DNA of 64,000 bases from positions 186,001 through 250,000 of the forward strand of contig CAIVZZ010000001.1 of the NCBI GenBank assembly GCA_903910555.1, in the 5' to 3' direction. Positions 51,546 to 61,888 of this stretch are shown here, one piece after another. Under the pieces are notes generated by a model. That model was given only the letters and a program-made list of their open reading frames with translations, did not search any database and had not been told where the DNA came from. This DNA comes from an uncultured Gemmatimonadota bacterium (GTDB lineage: Bacteria > Gemmatimonadota > Gemmatimonadetes > Gemmatimonadales > Gemmatimonadaceae). A program made the translations under genes and the position numbers. The first letter of the stretch is position 1; every line of letters starts with the position of its first letter.

Positions 51546-52594
51546 AAACGCGAAGCAGCCCATGGCGCGCGATCATGTTCGGTGCCATTGCAACGACCGC
51601 GCTCGTCGCGACGGCCGCGGACGCGCAGCAGCGGCTGTTCCGGACGGACTCGACGCTGACAGTGACGATCACCGCGAACTTCGGCCCCCTGCTGAAGCAG
51701 CGCGACAGCACCGAACTTCAAAAACATCCGGCCGTTTTTGCTTATGCCGGTGACAATGGCAAGCTCGTGAGCGTGCCGGTGCGGCTGCGCGCGCGCGGAC
51801 ACTTTCGGCGCCAGGCGCGCAATTGCGATTTTCCTCCGCTCTGGCTCGAAGTGAAGTCGTCCGATGCGAAGCAGACGGTGTTGTCTGGTTTGAACAAGAT
51901 GAAAATCACGACGAGCTGCCGGCCGAAGAACGCGGAGTACGAGCAGTACATCCTGCAGGAGTACGCGGTCTACCGCGCGTACGCCGCACTGACGAATGCG
52001 AGCTTTCGGACGCGCTTGCTGCACATCACCTATCGCGACACCACCGGAAAAATCGCGCCGGTCACGTCGTGGGGCTTCTTCATTGAAGATGTTGACGACG
52101 TCGCGATCCATCTGCACCGCACGGCACTTCCCGCGCAGGGCGCGCGTTTTGACGATCTCGACCCTGCTGCGCTCGCACTGCTCAGCATGTTCGAATATTT
52201 CATCGGCAATACAGACTGGTCGATCTCCGGATTGCACAACATGGCGCTCCTGCAGGACTCGAGCGCGAACGTCGTTCCGGTGGCGTTCGATTTCGACTGG
52301 ACCGGTGCGGTGGATGCGCCGTACGCATTTCCCGACAAGCAGCTCAAGATTCGCTCGGTTACGGACCGGCTCTATCGCGGGAATTGCATGACGCCGGAGA
52401 ACTTCAAAGCCACAGTCGACTTGTTTAAGTCAAAACACGCGGCGATCGATGCGATATTCGCGGATCTGCCCCAGCTCGCGCCGGGGCGTCTCAAGTCGAT
52501 GAAGAACTTCTACAACGATTTCTGGAAACGTCTCGACGATCCGCGCGGTCTGCAGAAAGAAATCTCCAACGACTGCCTCAAGACTGGCAACTAA
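51542..52594 (+). CDS. CotH-like secreted protein (atypical kinase-like fold)
   Basis: 350 residues: signal peptide (MKTRSSPWRAIMFGAIATTALVATAADAQ), an N-terminal beta domain, then elements that resemble the CotH kinase-like fold: QEYAVYRAYAALTNASFRTRLLHITY, FFIEDVDDVA, FEYFIGNTDWS...HNMALL (catalytic-loop-like) and FDFDWTGAVDAPYA (DFD-type metal site). Bacterial CotH proteins phosphorylate secreted proteins. The family call is from motif reading. It overlaps the DUF4956 gene by 4 bases and is presumably its functional partner. A tandem repeat begins at its stop codon. Confidence 0.6.
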   Translation: MKTRSSPWRAIMFGAIATTALVATAADAQQRLFRTDSTLTVTITANFGPLLKQRDSTELQKHPAVFAYAGDNGKLVSVPVRLRARGHFRRQARNCDFPPLWLEVKSSDAKQTVLSGLNKMKITTSCRPKNAEYEQYILQEYAVYRAYAALTNASFRTRLLHITYRDTTGKIAPVTSWGFFIEDVDDVAIHLHRTALPAQGARFDDLDPAALALLSMFEYFIGNTDWSISGLHNMALLQDSSANVVPVAFDFDWTGAVDAPYAFPDKQLKIRSVTDRLYRGNCMTPENFKATVDLFKSKHAAIDAIFADLPQLAPGRLKSMKNFYNDFWKRLDDPRGLQKEISNDCLKTGN

Positions 52595-52631
52595 CCGGGA
52601 ACTAACCGGGAACTAACCGGGAACTAACCGA
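52591..52631. repeat. 11-bp tandem repeat between convergent genes
   Basis: About 3.7 copies of CTAACCGGGAA in exact tandem (52591-52631). The first copy contains the TAA stop of the CotH-like gene and the last the TAG stop (minus strand) of argD, so the repeat provides a stop at each end whatever the copy number. Confidence 0.85.
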
Positions 52632-53823
52632 TCACGGTTGAAAGAATACCGAGGCCACGCTCGAGCTCCTCGCGCGTCATGACGAGCGGTGGCAGGAGCC
52701 GCAGCGTGTGCTCGCCGGCCGAACAGATGAGCAGCCCCGCGTCGAGAGCGCGCGCGACGATGTCCTTGGCTGGATCTACGACATCGATTCCCCACATGTA
52801 GCCGATACCGCGCACGGCGCGAATTTTTGTCGACTCGCCGGCCATTTTGTTCAGCGACTTCTTCAGCCACGCGCCGTTGCTCTTCACATGCGCGAGCATC
52901 GCCGGATCGCTCAAGCGATCCAACACGTGCAGTGCGACATGCGACAGGAACGGTCCGCCACCGAACGTCGTGCCGTGATCGCCGGGCTGCATCGTGTCGG
53001 CGATTTCCTTTGTGGCAAGTATGGCACCCATCGGCAGCCCACCAGCCATCGGCTTCGCCACCGTGAGAAGATCAGGTTCGATTCCCGCCTGTTCGTGCGC
53101 GAGGAACGTACCGGTGCGCCCATAGCCGCACTGGATTTCATCGAGGATCAGCGCAATTCCGCGTGAGCGGGTCAGCTCGCGCAGCGCCTGCAAAAACTCA
53201 TGTTCGAGCACGCGGACGCCGCCTTCACCCTGCACCGGCTCGGCGATGACCGCGGCCACCGTCTCGGGATTCAGTGCGGCATCGAGCTCTTCCATATCGC
53301 GCTCGACAATCGAGATCCCACCTGCGAGCGGACGGAACGGCGCGCGATACGCGGGACGATCTGTTGCCGCGAGCGTGCCGAACAGCCGGCCGTGAAACGC
53401 ACCGCGCAGCGCGATAATTTCGTGCTTTGCCGACCCGCCGGTCGTGCGGCCCCAGCGGCGTGCGATCTTGAACGCACCTTCGTTCGCTTCCGCGCCGGAG
53501 TTGCAGAAAAACACGCGGTCGGCAAAAGTGCGTTCGACTAATTTTTCCGCGAGCCGCTCACCCGGCGCCGTGCGATACAGGTTCGACACATGCACGAGGC
53601 TTCCTTCGATTGCTTCGCGCATCGCCCGCTCGAGTCCTTCGTCACCGTAGCCAAGCGCGTTCACCGCGATGCCGGCGACGAAATCGAGATATGCTTTCCC
53701 GTCGGCATCGAACAGCTCGACGCCTGCGCCGCGCACGAACTCCATTGGCGGGCGGCGATAAACGCCGAGCAGCGCATCGGTGGCCGGGGCAGCGGAGAGT
53801 GCAGTAGTCATCGCGGGTTTCAT
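52624..53823 (-). CDS. argD: acetylornithine aminotransferase
   Basis: 399 residues, class III PLP aminotransferase: [55 protein letters not shown] and the PLP-binding Lys in [16 protein letters not shown]. ArgD converts N-acetylglutamate semialdehyde to N-acetylornithine. It is the third gene of the argC-argB-argD operon and overlaps argB by 4 bases (ATGA), which supports the assignment over other aminotransferases. It converges with the CotH-like gene, across an 11-bp tandem repeat. Confidence 0.95.
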   Translation of the reverse strand: MKPAMTTALSAAPATDALLGVYRRPPMEFVRGAGVELFDADGKAYLDFVAGIAVNALGYGDEGLERAMREAIEGSLVHVSNLYRTAPGERLAEKLVERTFADRVFFCNSGAEANEGAFKIARRWGRTTGGSAKHEIIALRGAFHGRLFGTLAATDRPAYRAPFRPLAGGISIVERDMEELDAALNPETVAAVIAEPVQGEGGVRVLEHEFLQALRELTRSRGIALILDEIQCGYGRTGTFLAHEQAGIEPDLLTVAKPMAGGLPMGAILATKEIADTMQPGDHGTTFGGGPFLSHVALHVLDRLSDPAMLAHVKSNGAWLKKSLNKMAGESTKIRAVRGIGYMWGIDVVDPAKDIVARALDAGLLICSAGEHTLRLLPPLVMTREELERGLGILSTVIG

Positions 53824-54599
53824 ACGGGTGAGAGAGAAAGCAGAATGCGGGTTCCGGCATCGGGATTTCCGATTCCATCGAGTCCGGCAATTCGCACGCG
53901 TGCGACACCTGCGTGGAGCGCAGCGGCAGCGGCCTGAAGCTTCGCAGCCATTCCGCCCGCGGCCACTCCGTTGGAGATCAGCGCTTGCGCGCCGTCGAGA
54001 TCGAGCGTTGGAATGACCGCATCATTGTCGAGCACTCCGGCGACATCCGCAACGAGAACGAGTTCGTCCGCGGCGAGCGCACCAGCGAGCGCTGCGGCCG
54101 CATCGTCGCCATTCACATTGAGGCCGGCGCCCGTTGTGCCCGCATCATCCGCGTCGCGCGCGAGGGGCGAAATCACCGGCACAAATCCACCGGCAATCAA
54201 TTGCAGAACGATTTCAGGATTCACCTTCACCGTTCCGCCAACGCGTCCCATCGTCAGCGGATCTGTCGCGTGCGCGCGAAATAACATCGCGTCCTCTCCG
54301 CTGATTCCCGCAGCGCGCACGCCGTGCGAAAGCAGCATCGCAACGAGACGTTTGTTGATCGTGCCGGAGAGCACCATGCGGACGATTTCCAGGTCAGCCT
54401 CGCTCGTCACGCGACGGCCGCCGCTGAACTGCGGTTCGAGTCCAAGACGCCGCTGCAGTGCCGACACTTCGTCGCCGCCACCGTGCACGATGCACAACGA
54501 TGACACGGAACTTCCCTTGGCGCGCGCCGCGGCAGCGAGCGCCGGCCCAAGGCGCACATCGCCCTGTGCGCGTCCGCCGATCTTCACGACGCGCATCAT
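53820..54599 (-). CDS. argB: acetylglutamate kinase
   Basis: 259 residues of the amino-acid kinase family: VVKIGGRAQGD, the glycine loop VHGGGDEV, the substrate site GGRRVTSEADLEIV, VKVNPEIVLQLIAGG and GLNVNGDDAAAALAG. ArgB phosphorylates N-acetylglutamate. The start codon overlaps the argC stop (ATGA) and its stop overlaps the argD start. An N-terminal helix of the arginine-sensitive type is not seen, so the enzyme may be arginine-insensitive; transcriptional control through ArgR is likely. Confidence 0.94.
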   Translation of the reverse strand: MMRVVKIGGRAQGDVRLGPALAAAARAKGSSVSSLCIVHGGGDEVSALQRRLGLEPQFSGGRRVTSEADLEIVRMVLSGTINKRLVAMLLSHGVRAAGISGEDAMLFRAHATDPLTMGRVGGTVKVNPEIVLQLIAGGFVPVISPLARDADDAGTTGAGLNVNGDDAAAALAGALAADELVLVADVAGVLDNDAVIPTLDLDGAQALISNGVAAGGMAAKLQAAAAALHAGVARVRIAGLDGIGNPDAGTRILLSLSPV

Positions 54600-55558
54600 G
54601 CGGGCAGCCCCATCGTTTCCTCGAGGCCGAGCATCAGGTTCGCGTTTTGTACCGCCTGCCCCGCCGCGCCTTTCATGAGATTGTCGATCGCGGAAAATAC
54701 GAGCAGCGTCGGTGTGCGCACGTGCGCAACGGAACTCACCGCAATGCGCACGACATTGCGATGTGCGACGTGACGCGTTTCCGGCGGCTGCTCGACGAGT
54801 TCGACGAACGGTTCATGCGCGTAGCGCGTGATCCACGGCGCGAGCGCGTTCGGCAGCTCGCGTGTGAGCGGCACGGTCATCGTCGCGAGAATTCCGCGCG
54901 CGGTTGGCAGCAGATGCGGCGTGAATAGGAGATCCGCATCCGCACCGAGTTCAGATACCATCGCGCGCATTTCCGCGACGTGACGGTGCGTGTTCCCCAC
55001 GCCGTACGCGCGAAAATTTTCTGTGATTTCGCCAAAGAGCAGATCGGTGCGCGCGCTGAAGCCCGCACCGGTCACGCCGCTCGCCGCGCTCACGCTGATC
55101 GTCGCACCCTTCGCGATGAGGCCTTGCTCGAGCAGCGGCAGCAATCCCATCAAAATCGCCGTGGGATAGCAGCCGGGATTTGCGACGAGATCTGCACCGC
55201 GTATCGTCTCGCGGCGCGCCTCGGTGAGGCCATACGGAACCGTGCTGCCGTCATTTCCAATTCGCAGATCTGCGGAAAGATCAACCACCTTCGCACCCGC
55301 GGCGCGCGCGCGCTCAACCCAAATTTTTGACGCGCCATGCGGCATCGCGCTGAAAACGAGCTTCGCGCTCTCCAGCGGAGCGTCATCAGTTGCCACGAAC
55401 GTGACGCGTCCACCGCCGGGAAGTTCGGCAGTCTTCCCGCGCTGTTCGTTTGCGGTGGCGAAAGCGAGCGAGAGCTGCGGATGGCGCTGGATGAGCGCGC
55501 ACAGCTCGCGCCCCGCATATCCACTCGCCCCGAGCACTCCAATCGGGATTCTATGCAT
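54596..55558 (-). CDS. argC: N-acetyl-gamma-glutamyl-phosphate reductase
   Basis: 320 residues from the ATG at 55558. The Rossmann motif GVLGASGYAGREL, the catalytic cysteine in ANPGCYPTA and the SGVTGAG segment identify ArgC, which reduces N-acetylglutamyl phosphate. The ATG lies inside a 20-base palindrome (55552-55571) and another in-frame ATG is at 55570. No ribosome site precedes it, so the transcript may be short-leadered or leaderless. First gene of argC-argB-argD. Confidence 0.95.
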   Translation of the reverse strand: MHRIPIGVLGASGYAGRELCALIQRHPQLSLAFATANEQRGKTAELPGGGRVTFVATDDAPLESAKLVFSAMPHGASKIWVERARAAGAKVVDLSADLRIGNDGSTVPYGLTEARRETIRGADLVANPGCYPTAILMGLLPLLEQGLIAKGATISVSAASGVTGAGFSARTDLLFGEITENFRAYGVGNTHRHVAEMRAMVSELGADADLLFTPHLLPTARGILATMTVPLTRELPNALAPWITRYAHEPFVELVEQPPETRHVAHRNVVRIAVSSVAHVRTPTLLVFSAIDNLMKGAAGQAVQNANLMLGLEETMGLPA

Positions 55559-55571
55559 TATACAATGCATA
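55552..55571. promoter_or_regulatory. ARG-box-like palindrome between argC and argR
   Basis: TATGCATTATACAATGCATA is symmetrical except for the two central base pairs, 18-20 bp long with ATGCAT half-sites, as expected of an arginine-repressor box. It spans the argC start codon and possibly its -10 region. Confidence 0.7.
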
Positions 55572-55594
55572 ATATTGCAGTTGCTTTCTGTCAA
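55569..55594 (-). promoter_or_regulatory. candidate argC promoter
   Basis: On the minus strand, TTGACA (55589-55594) and TATTAT (55569-55574) are 14 bases apart; the -35 is perfect, the spacing short. The palindrome overlaps the -10 region. Confidence 0.35.
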
Positions 55595-55654
55595 CCTCGC
55601 CTTACTTTCGCTCCAAGGCAGGGCTATGCTGTGCAGCGACATCGGAGACATGGA

Positions 55655-56113
55655 ATGAGCCAGAAACAGGAACGCCAGCAGGTGATTCGAGAGCTCGTTG
55701 CGACCCGCTCCGTGAGTAGCCAGGAAGAGCTCCGCCAGCTGCTCGCAGAGCGCGGCTGGGATGTAACGCAATCGACCCTGTCGCGCGACATGCATGACCT
55801 TCGGGTCGCGCGAGTGCCCACGCACGGCGGCGTGCGCTACACCACCGCCGATGCCTCGGCAGCAACCGACAATCGTACTTCGCTCGCGTCGCTCGTCCCG
55901 CAGCTGTTTTTGGGTTTGGATTTTGTGCGCGAACTGATCGTGGTGAAGACCGTTGTCGCGGGTGCGCAGCCCATTTCCGAGGCGATCGATTCAGAAGGAA
56001 GTCCGGACGTTCTCGGCACGATCGCCGGCGAGAACAATATCCTCATCATTTGCCGGTCGGATGCTGCCCGCGAACGCGTCGCCAAGCGACTTTTGACCCT
56101 CGCGCGCAAGTAA
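55655..56113 (+). CDS. argR: arginine repressor ArgR/AhrC
   Basis: 152 residues. The N-terminal winged helix shows SQEELRQLLAERGWDVTQSTLSRDM, with SRD in the recognition helix, and the C-terminal hexamerisation/arginine-binding domain has LVPQLFLG, GAQPISEAID and GTIAGENNILIICRS. ArgR represses arginine biosynthesis genes when bound to arginine. The ATG at 55655 is in frame with the domain start; upstream codons are not homologous. It is divergent from argC, with the palindrome between, and precedes argG by 109 bases. Confidence 0.93.
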   Translation: MSQKQERQQVIRELVATRSVSSQEELRQLLAERGWDVTQSTLSRDMHDLRVARVPTHGGVRYTTADASAATDNRTSLASLVPQLFLGLDFVRELIVVKTVVAGAQPISEAIDSEGSPDVLGTIAGENNILIICRSDAARERVAKRLLTLARK

Positions 56114-56136
56114 TTACTCCGCTTCCACTTGCCGCC

Positions 56137-56182
56137 GCATATTTATGTGACTAATATGCATACTGCCTGCACGCATATTCAT
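56137..56182 (+). promoter_or_regulatory. ARG-box-like half-sites upstream of argG
   Basis: GCATATT (56137-56143) is inverted as AATATGC (56153-56159), next to TATGCATA (56155-56162), and occurs again as GCATATT (56173-56179). They share the ATGCAT/GCATA core with the argC-argR palindrome, suggesting a second ArgR site. Confidence 0.55.
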
Positions 56183-56222
56183 AGATAGCTTTCGAATCCA
56201 GCAACAAAACCGGAGTTCCAGT

Positions 56223-57490
56223 ATGCGCACCATCGCCCTCGCCTACTCGGGCGGCCTCGACACGTCCATCATCGTTCCCTGGCTGCGCGAGCATTACGAC
56301 GCACGCGTCATCTGCGTCGCCGCCGACATCGGACAGGGTGACGAGGAACTGAAAGGGGTGCGCGAAAAGGCGATCGCCTCAGGCGCCGAAGAGTGCTACG
56401 TCGAAGATCTGCGCCTCGAGTACGTGCGCGACTTCATTTGGCCGACGCTGCGTGCCGGCGCGATCTACAATCGCAAGTATTTGCTCGGCACATCGATGGC
56501 GCGGCCGCTGATCGCCAAGAAGCAGGTCGAGGTCGCGCGCAGAGTCGGAGCCGACGCGCTCTCACACGGCTGCACCGGCAAGGGAAACGATCAGGTGCGC
56601 TTTGAGCTCACCTATATGTCGTTCGCGCCCGAGCTTCCCGTCATCGCCCCCTGGCGTATGTGGGATCTCAAGAGCCGCGAAGACTGCCTCGCCTACGCGG
56701 CCGCGCACAACGTGCCCGTGTCTGCGACGACGACAAAAATTTATTCGCGCGACCGCAACATCTGGCACATCTCGCACGAAGGCGGAATCCTCGAGGATCC
56801 GAACAGCGTCCCGCCCAAGGACCTGTTCATGCTCACAACAGACCCGGCCGACGCACCCTCAACGCCCGAAGATGTCGCCATCGGATTCGATCAGGGTACG
56901 CCGGTCACTGTGAACGGTGAAAAGCTCGACGCGGTTGCATTGCTCACAAAACTCAACCAGATCGGCGGCAGGCACGGCATCGGCCGCGCAGATATCGTCG
57001 AAGATCGTCTCGTCGGAATGAAATCGCGCGGCGTGTACGAAACGCCGGGCGGTACCCTGCTCTACACCGCGCACAGCGAGCTCGAGATGCTGGTCCTCGA
57101 TCGCCGCACGCTCGCGGCAAAGGATCTCATCGCGCCGCGCTACGCCGATCTCGTATACGAAGGCCGCTGGTGGACCACCGAGCGCGAAGCGTACGATGCG
57201 TTCGTGAACGTCACGCAGGGCCGCGTCACGGGAACCATCACGCTTCGCCTCCTTCGCGGCACCGTCACCATCGCCGGTCGCTCGAGCAAAGAAGCGCTGT
57301 ACGACGAGCGCTTCGTCACGTTCGGCGAAGACGACGTATACGAGCAGAGCGACGCGGCGGGCTTCATCCGTCTCTTCGGTCTCGCGCAGCGCGTGCGCGC
57401 CTTGAAAGATCTCGAAGCCGCCGCCGATTCGAAGGCCGCGATGGCGAGCGCCGTTGCGTCAACAAAGCCGGACGAGATCGTCGCCGGAGT

Positions 57491-57494
<4 letters not shown>
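56223..57494 (+). CDS. argG: argininosuccinate synthase
   Basis: 423 residues with the PP-loop motif AYSGGLDTS at the N-terminus (residue ~8), followed by ADIGQGDEELKGVREKA, and SHGCTGKGNDQVRFEL. It joins citrulline and aspartate using ATP. The ATG at 56223 is preceded by a GGAG ribosome site. The next gene, argH, overlaps by 4 bases (ATGA). The length is near the 400-450-residue family norm. Confidence 0.96.
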
Positions 57495-58903
<1,409 letters not shown>

Positions 58904-58909
<6 letters not shown>

Positions 58910-58927
58910 TTGCACACGCAATCAAAT
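58904..58927 (+). terminator. hairpin overlapping the argH stop codon
   Basis: A perfect 10-bp stem ATTTGATTGC / GCAATCAAAT with a 4-nt loop, containing the argH TGA. No T run follows; it may be a weak terminator or a binding palindrome. Confidence 0.5.
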
Positions 58928-58931
58928 GATA

Positions 58932-58989
58932 ATCAGCAGTTGAACTTACGAGATTGCTGATATAATATCCTCTTTACTGAGGATATTAT
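58932..58989. promoter_or_regulatory. two nested palindromes before a small HTH gene
   Basis: ATCAGCA (58932-58938) pairs with TGCTGAT (58955-58961), and directly after it an 11-bp inverted repeat ATAATATCCTC (58962-58972) / GAGGATATTAT (58979-58989) spans the start codon. The second is long and AT-rich, fitting an autoregulatory operator. Confidence 0.6.
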
Positions 58990-59359
58990 GAGAACGATTT
59001 CGACAGATGCATCTGCAGCAGCGCTTGGCGTCGATCGCAAAACGCTGGACAACGTGCTCTCACGTGAAGCGCGATTGCTGGTCGGAACGGGAAGCCGCGG
59101 CCGGCGGCGGCGGATTTCAGTAGATCTGCTCGAGCAGATTGCCATCGCGATGATCCTCAACCGCGACCTCGGCGTCAGCATCGCCAAGGGGTTGAAACTG
59201 GCGGACGAGATCGTCGCCTCGCCGACGCCGTCCGTCCACGCCGGCTCTCTCTGCGCGGTCACGTTCGACTTGGCCCGCCTCCGCCTCGCGCTTGACCTGT
59301 CCATACAAGAAGCGCTCGAGAGCACCGCCGAGCCCATGCGCGGACGGCCACGGGGGTAG
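58988..59359 (+). CDS. small MerR/HTH-like DNA-binding protein
   Basis: 123 residues, basic (SRGRRRRISVD) with a predicted helix-turn-helix near the N-terminus: TDASAAALGVDRKTLDNVLSRE, resembling the first helices of MerR- or excisionase-type regulators, followed by a helical region (LLEQIAIAMILNRDLG) and a C-terminal tail. No effector domain is visible. An 11-bp inverted repeat covers the ATG, so autoregulation is likely. It follows argH by 78 bases and may regulate other genes; it is convergent with the cold-shock gene. Confidence 0.62.
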   Translation: MRTISTDASAAALGVDRKTLDNVLSREARLLVGTGSRGRRRRISVDLLEQIAIAMILNRDLGVSIAKGLKLADEIVASPTPSVHAGSLCAVTFDLARLRLALDLSIQEALESTAEPMRGRPRG

Positions 59360-59365
59360 AAACGA

Positions 59366-59393
59366 GCGGGGCGCCTCGATCGAGGCGCCCCGC
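59366..59393. terminator. bidirectional terminator between the HTH gene and cold-shock gene
   Basis: A perfect 28-base palindrome, GCGGGGCGCCTCGA and its exact complement, centred at 59379/59380. It lies 6 bases after the HTH stop codon and 35 bases beyond the cold-shock stop; TCGTTT follows on the minus strand. Confidence 0.85.
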
Positions 59394-59428
59394 GAACATC
59401 AAAATTGTACCACGGCACGGCAGCTAAA

Positions 59429-59641
59429 TCAGCCGCCAACCTTGGTCACGTTCTCTGCCGCCGGACCTTTCTGACCCTGCACGATGTCGAACTCAACCGC
59501 GTCACCCTCGGCGAGCGACTTGAAGCCGCTGCCCTGGATCGCGCTGTAATGCACGAAGCAGTCCTTTTGCCCGTTGTCCGGCGTGATGAATCCGAACCCC
59601 TTCGCGTCGTTGAACCACTTCACCTTTCCCGTCGTGCGCAT
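59429..59641 (-). CDS. cold-shock domain protein (CspA family)
   Basis: 70 residues from the ATG at 59641, with a ribosome site (GGGAGCTAGGA). The cold-shock OB fold is intact: [18 protein letters not shown] (RNP1), CFVHYSAIQ (RNP2) and [17 protein letters not shown]. It binds single-stranded RNA/DNA and acts as an RNA chaperone. It shares a bidirectional terminator with the HTH gene. Confidence 0.95.
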   Translation of the reverse strand: MRTTGKVKWFNDAKGFGFITPDNGQKDCFVHYSAIQGSGFKSLAEGDAVEFDIVQGQKGPAAENVTKVGG

Positions 59642-59769
59642 TCCTAGCTCCCGTGTGGTGATTGATGCAGGGAGCGGAACACGCCGACCCTGACAATCCG
59701 TGAACGCCGAGAAACTACAAACGCCTGGGAAAAAGGGCAATAGTTATCCAAGCCCGCCTCTGGCAGGGG

Positions 59770-60195
59770 TTAATTCCCGATGCTGCGCACCCCCGTCACG
59801 TAGTAGTTCGTCTCGCCAAAACAACGCGTCGGCACTCCCCGATGCTCGTCGTACTGCAGCTCGAGCCGACCCTTGGCGATGGCATCGTTGATCGCCTTGG
59901 CTACCGAGTCGCTGCGCACGGAAAACACGAAGATCTGCGAGAGCGCACCGGGCATGTTCACCATGGCGAGTTCGCCCTCCCACGTCTTGCAGATCCAGCC
60001 CTTACTCGAAAACTTCTGCACGAATCCAACGCGCAATCCGCTGGAGTACGAATAGCTGAGCGCCGCGGTCGTCCAGATCGTGAATGCCAGCGCTGGCACC
60101 AACACCAGCGCGAGCAGCGTGAGCTTCCCCCAGTTCCGGCGTGCGAAACCATGAGCGGGGGCGGCGGCTTGAGGTGTGGATTCGGGCGTCGTCAT
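59770..60195 (-). CDS. membrane-anchored hypothetical protein
   Basis: 141 residues: proline/alanine-rich N-terminus, one transmembrane helix (~23-50, GKLTLLALVLVPALAFTIWTTAALSY), then a ~90-residue periplasmic domain with two cysteines (WICKTWEGELAM and TRCFGETNYYVTGV). The C-terminal domain resembles uncharacterised small proteins of proteobacteria and Bacteroidetes. No function is recognised. It is divergent from ispG. Confidence 0.75.
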   Translation of the reverse strand: MTTPESTPQAAAPAHGFARRNWGKLTLLALVLVPALAFTIWTTAALSYSYSSGLRVGFVQKFSSKGWICKTWEGELAMVNMPGALSQIFVFSVRSDSVAKAINDAIAKGRLELQYDEHRGVPTRCFGETNYYVTGVRSIGN

Positions 60196-60285
60196 TCGGG
60201 TTCTTGATATGGTGAGGGCAGAGCAGGGAAGCTCGCTATTATTATCCGTCAGCGCGACTCACCTGCGACTCACCAGGGGAACCAA

Positions 60286-61518
60286 GTGGGCTTCAAGGAT
60301 CGACGCAACACCGTTACGTGCTACGTGGGCGGAGTCCCTGTGGGATCGGGACATCCGATTGTCGTGCAGTCGATGACGAACACCGACACCGCCGACCCGA
60401 AATCGACGGCGGAACAGGTGGCCGCGCTCGCGCGCGCCGGATCGACGCTCGTGCGCGTGACCGTGAACACCGATGCGGCGGCGGCGGCGGTTCCCGAGCT
60501 CATGCTGCGCCTCACGGATCTCGGCGTGTCTGTCCCGGTGATCGGCGATTTTCATTACAACGGGCACCTACTGCTCGTGAAATACCCGGCGTGCGCTGCG
60601 GCGCTTGCGAAGTACCGCATCAATCCGGGCAACGTCGGCAGCCGGCACCGCGACGAAAATTTCCGGACGATCGTGCAGGTCGCGATCGATCACAACAAGC
60701 CCGTACGAATCGGCGTGAACTGGGGATCTCTCGACCAAGACCTCCTCACCTCCATGATGGATGCGAACGCGGCCGATCCCAATCCGCGTGCGGCGCAAGA
60801 CATCTATATGGAAGCGATGATCGAGAGCGCGCTGCGTTCGGCCGCGCTCGCCGAAGAAACGGGACTCGGCCACGATCGGATCATTATCTCCGCGAAGATC
60901 TCGCAAGTGCAGGATCTGCTCGAGTGCTACCGCCGCCTCGCCGCGCGCTGCGATTATCCGCTCCACCTCGGGCTCACCGAGGCCGGCCTCGGCATGAAGG
61001 GAATCGTTGCGACCACCGCAGCGCTTTCGCTCGTGCTCGAGGAGGGAATCGGCGACACGATTCGCGCGTCGCTTACGCCGAGTCCCGGCGGCGATCGCAC
61101 CGAAGAAGTGCTCGTCGCGCAGCAGGTACTGCAGTCCCTGGGACTTCGGAGCTTCACGCCGCAGGTGACCGCGTGCCCCGGCTGCGGACGCACGACGAGC
61201 ACGCTCTTTCAGAAGATGGCGGAGGACATTCAAGGGTATCTGCGCGACCAGATGCCGCTGTGGCGCGACGATCATCCCGGCGTCGAAGAGATGAAAGTCG
61301 CCGTAATGGGGTGCGTCGTGAACGGACCGGGCGAATCGAAGCACGCGAACATCGGCATCTCACTCCCCGGCACCGCGGAGGACCCAAAAGCCCCGGTGTA
61401 TGTCGATGGCGCGCTCCGCGTCACGCTGAAAGGTGAGGAAATCGTGCCGGAGTTTCTCGCGATCCTCAACGAGTACGTGCAAGTGCACTATCCTGCGACG
61501 GCGGCGCGGCCGACGTAA
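60286..61518 (+). CDS. ispG: (E)-4-hydroxy-3-methylbut-2-enyl-diphosphate synthase IspG (GcpE)
   Basis: 410 residues. IspG makes HMBPP from MEcPP in the non-mevalonate isoprenoid pathway, using a [4Fe-4S] cluster. The N-terminal TIM barrel ([35 protein letters not shown]) and the C-terminal cluster domain with CPGCGRTT and [10 protein letters not shown] are clear. The start is a GTG (60286-60288) with a GGGGA ribosome site. It implies the MEP pathway. The next gene begins ~370 bases downstream. Confidence 0.96.
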   Translation: MGFKDRRNTVTCYVGGVPVGSGHPIVVQSMTNTDTADPKSTAEQVAALARAGSTLVRVTVNTDAAAAAVPELMLRLTDLGVSVPVIGDFHYNGHLLLVKYPACAAALAKYRINPGNVGSRHRDENFRTIVQVAIDHNKPVRIGVNWGSLDQDLLTSMMDANAADPNPRAAQDIYMEAMIESALRSAALAEETGLGHDRIIISAKISQVQDLLECYRRLAARCDYPLHLGLTEAGLGMKGIVATTAALSLVLEEGIGDTIRASLTPSPGGDRTEEVLVAQQVLQSLGLRSFTPQVTACPGCGRTTSTLFQKMAEDIQGYLRDQMPLWRDDHPGVEEMKVAVMGCVVNGPGESKHANIGISLPGTAEDPKAPVYVDGALRVTLKGEEIVPEFLAILNEYVQVHYPATAARPT

Positions 61519-61888
61519 TCAGGCCACAGCAGCGCATTTTAGCGCGGCCTTAAGTACCTCTGGACGCCGCTCCATGTCACGGACCGCGAGCGTGTGTATC
61601 CCGCCGGAACGGTCAAGGCCGTGACAAATAATTTACTGATCCTTGACGAATGAGAGCCACGCTAATCAGATTGGCCTCATGCACTGGTCTAGGCGGTTCA
61701 GTCTAGGAAGCGCACCGCGGCTCTCTCGCTGTTGCCAACGCCGGCCAACGGACCGCCGCCTTTGCTCCTGTTATTGCTACTCGCACGCGGATCTGACCAG
61801 TCGATCCCACGGCGATAGAGCACAGGAATGGACTTAGTTCCAACGCAGGCCTCTCAGTATTAACCCCCAGCCGGAGGCGAAGGCGGGA
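61519..61888. other. 370-base intergenic region upstream of the SusC-like receptor
   Basis: No gene is supported; short open frames here lack a ribosome site and homology. An imperfect hairpin (AGGCC...GGCCT, 61521-61550) after ispG may act as a terminator. A possible TTGACG -35 (61643-61648) has no good -10. A GGAGG sequence (61873-61877) is the ribosome site of the next gene. Confidence 0.55.
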
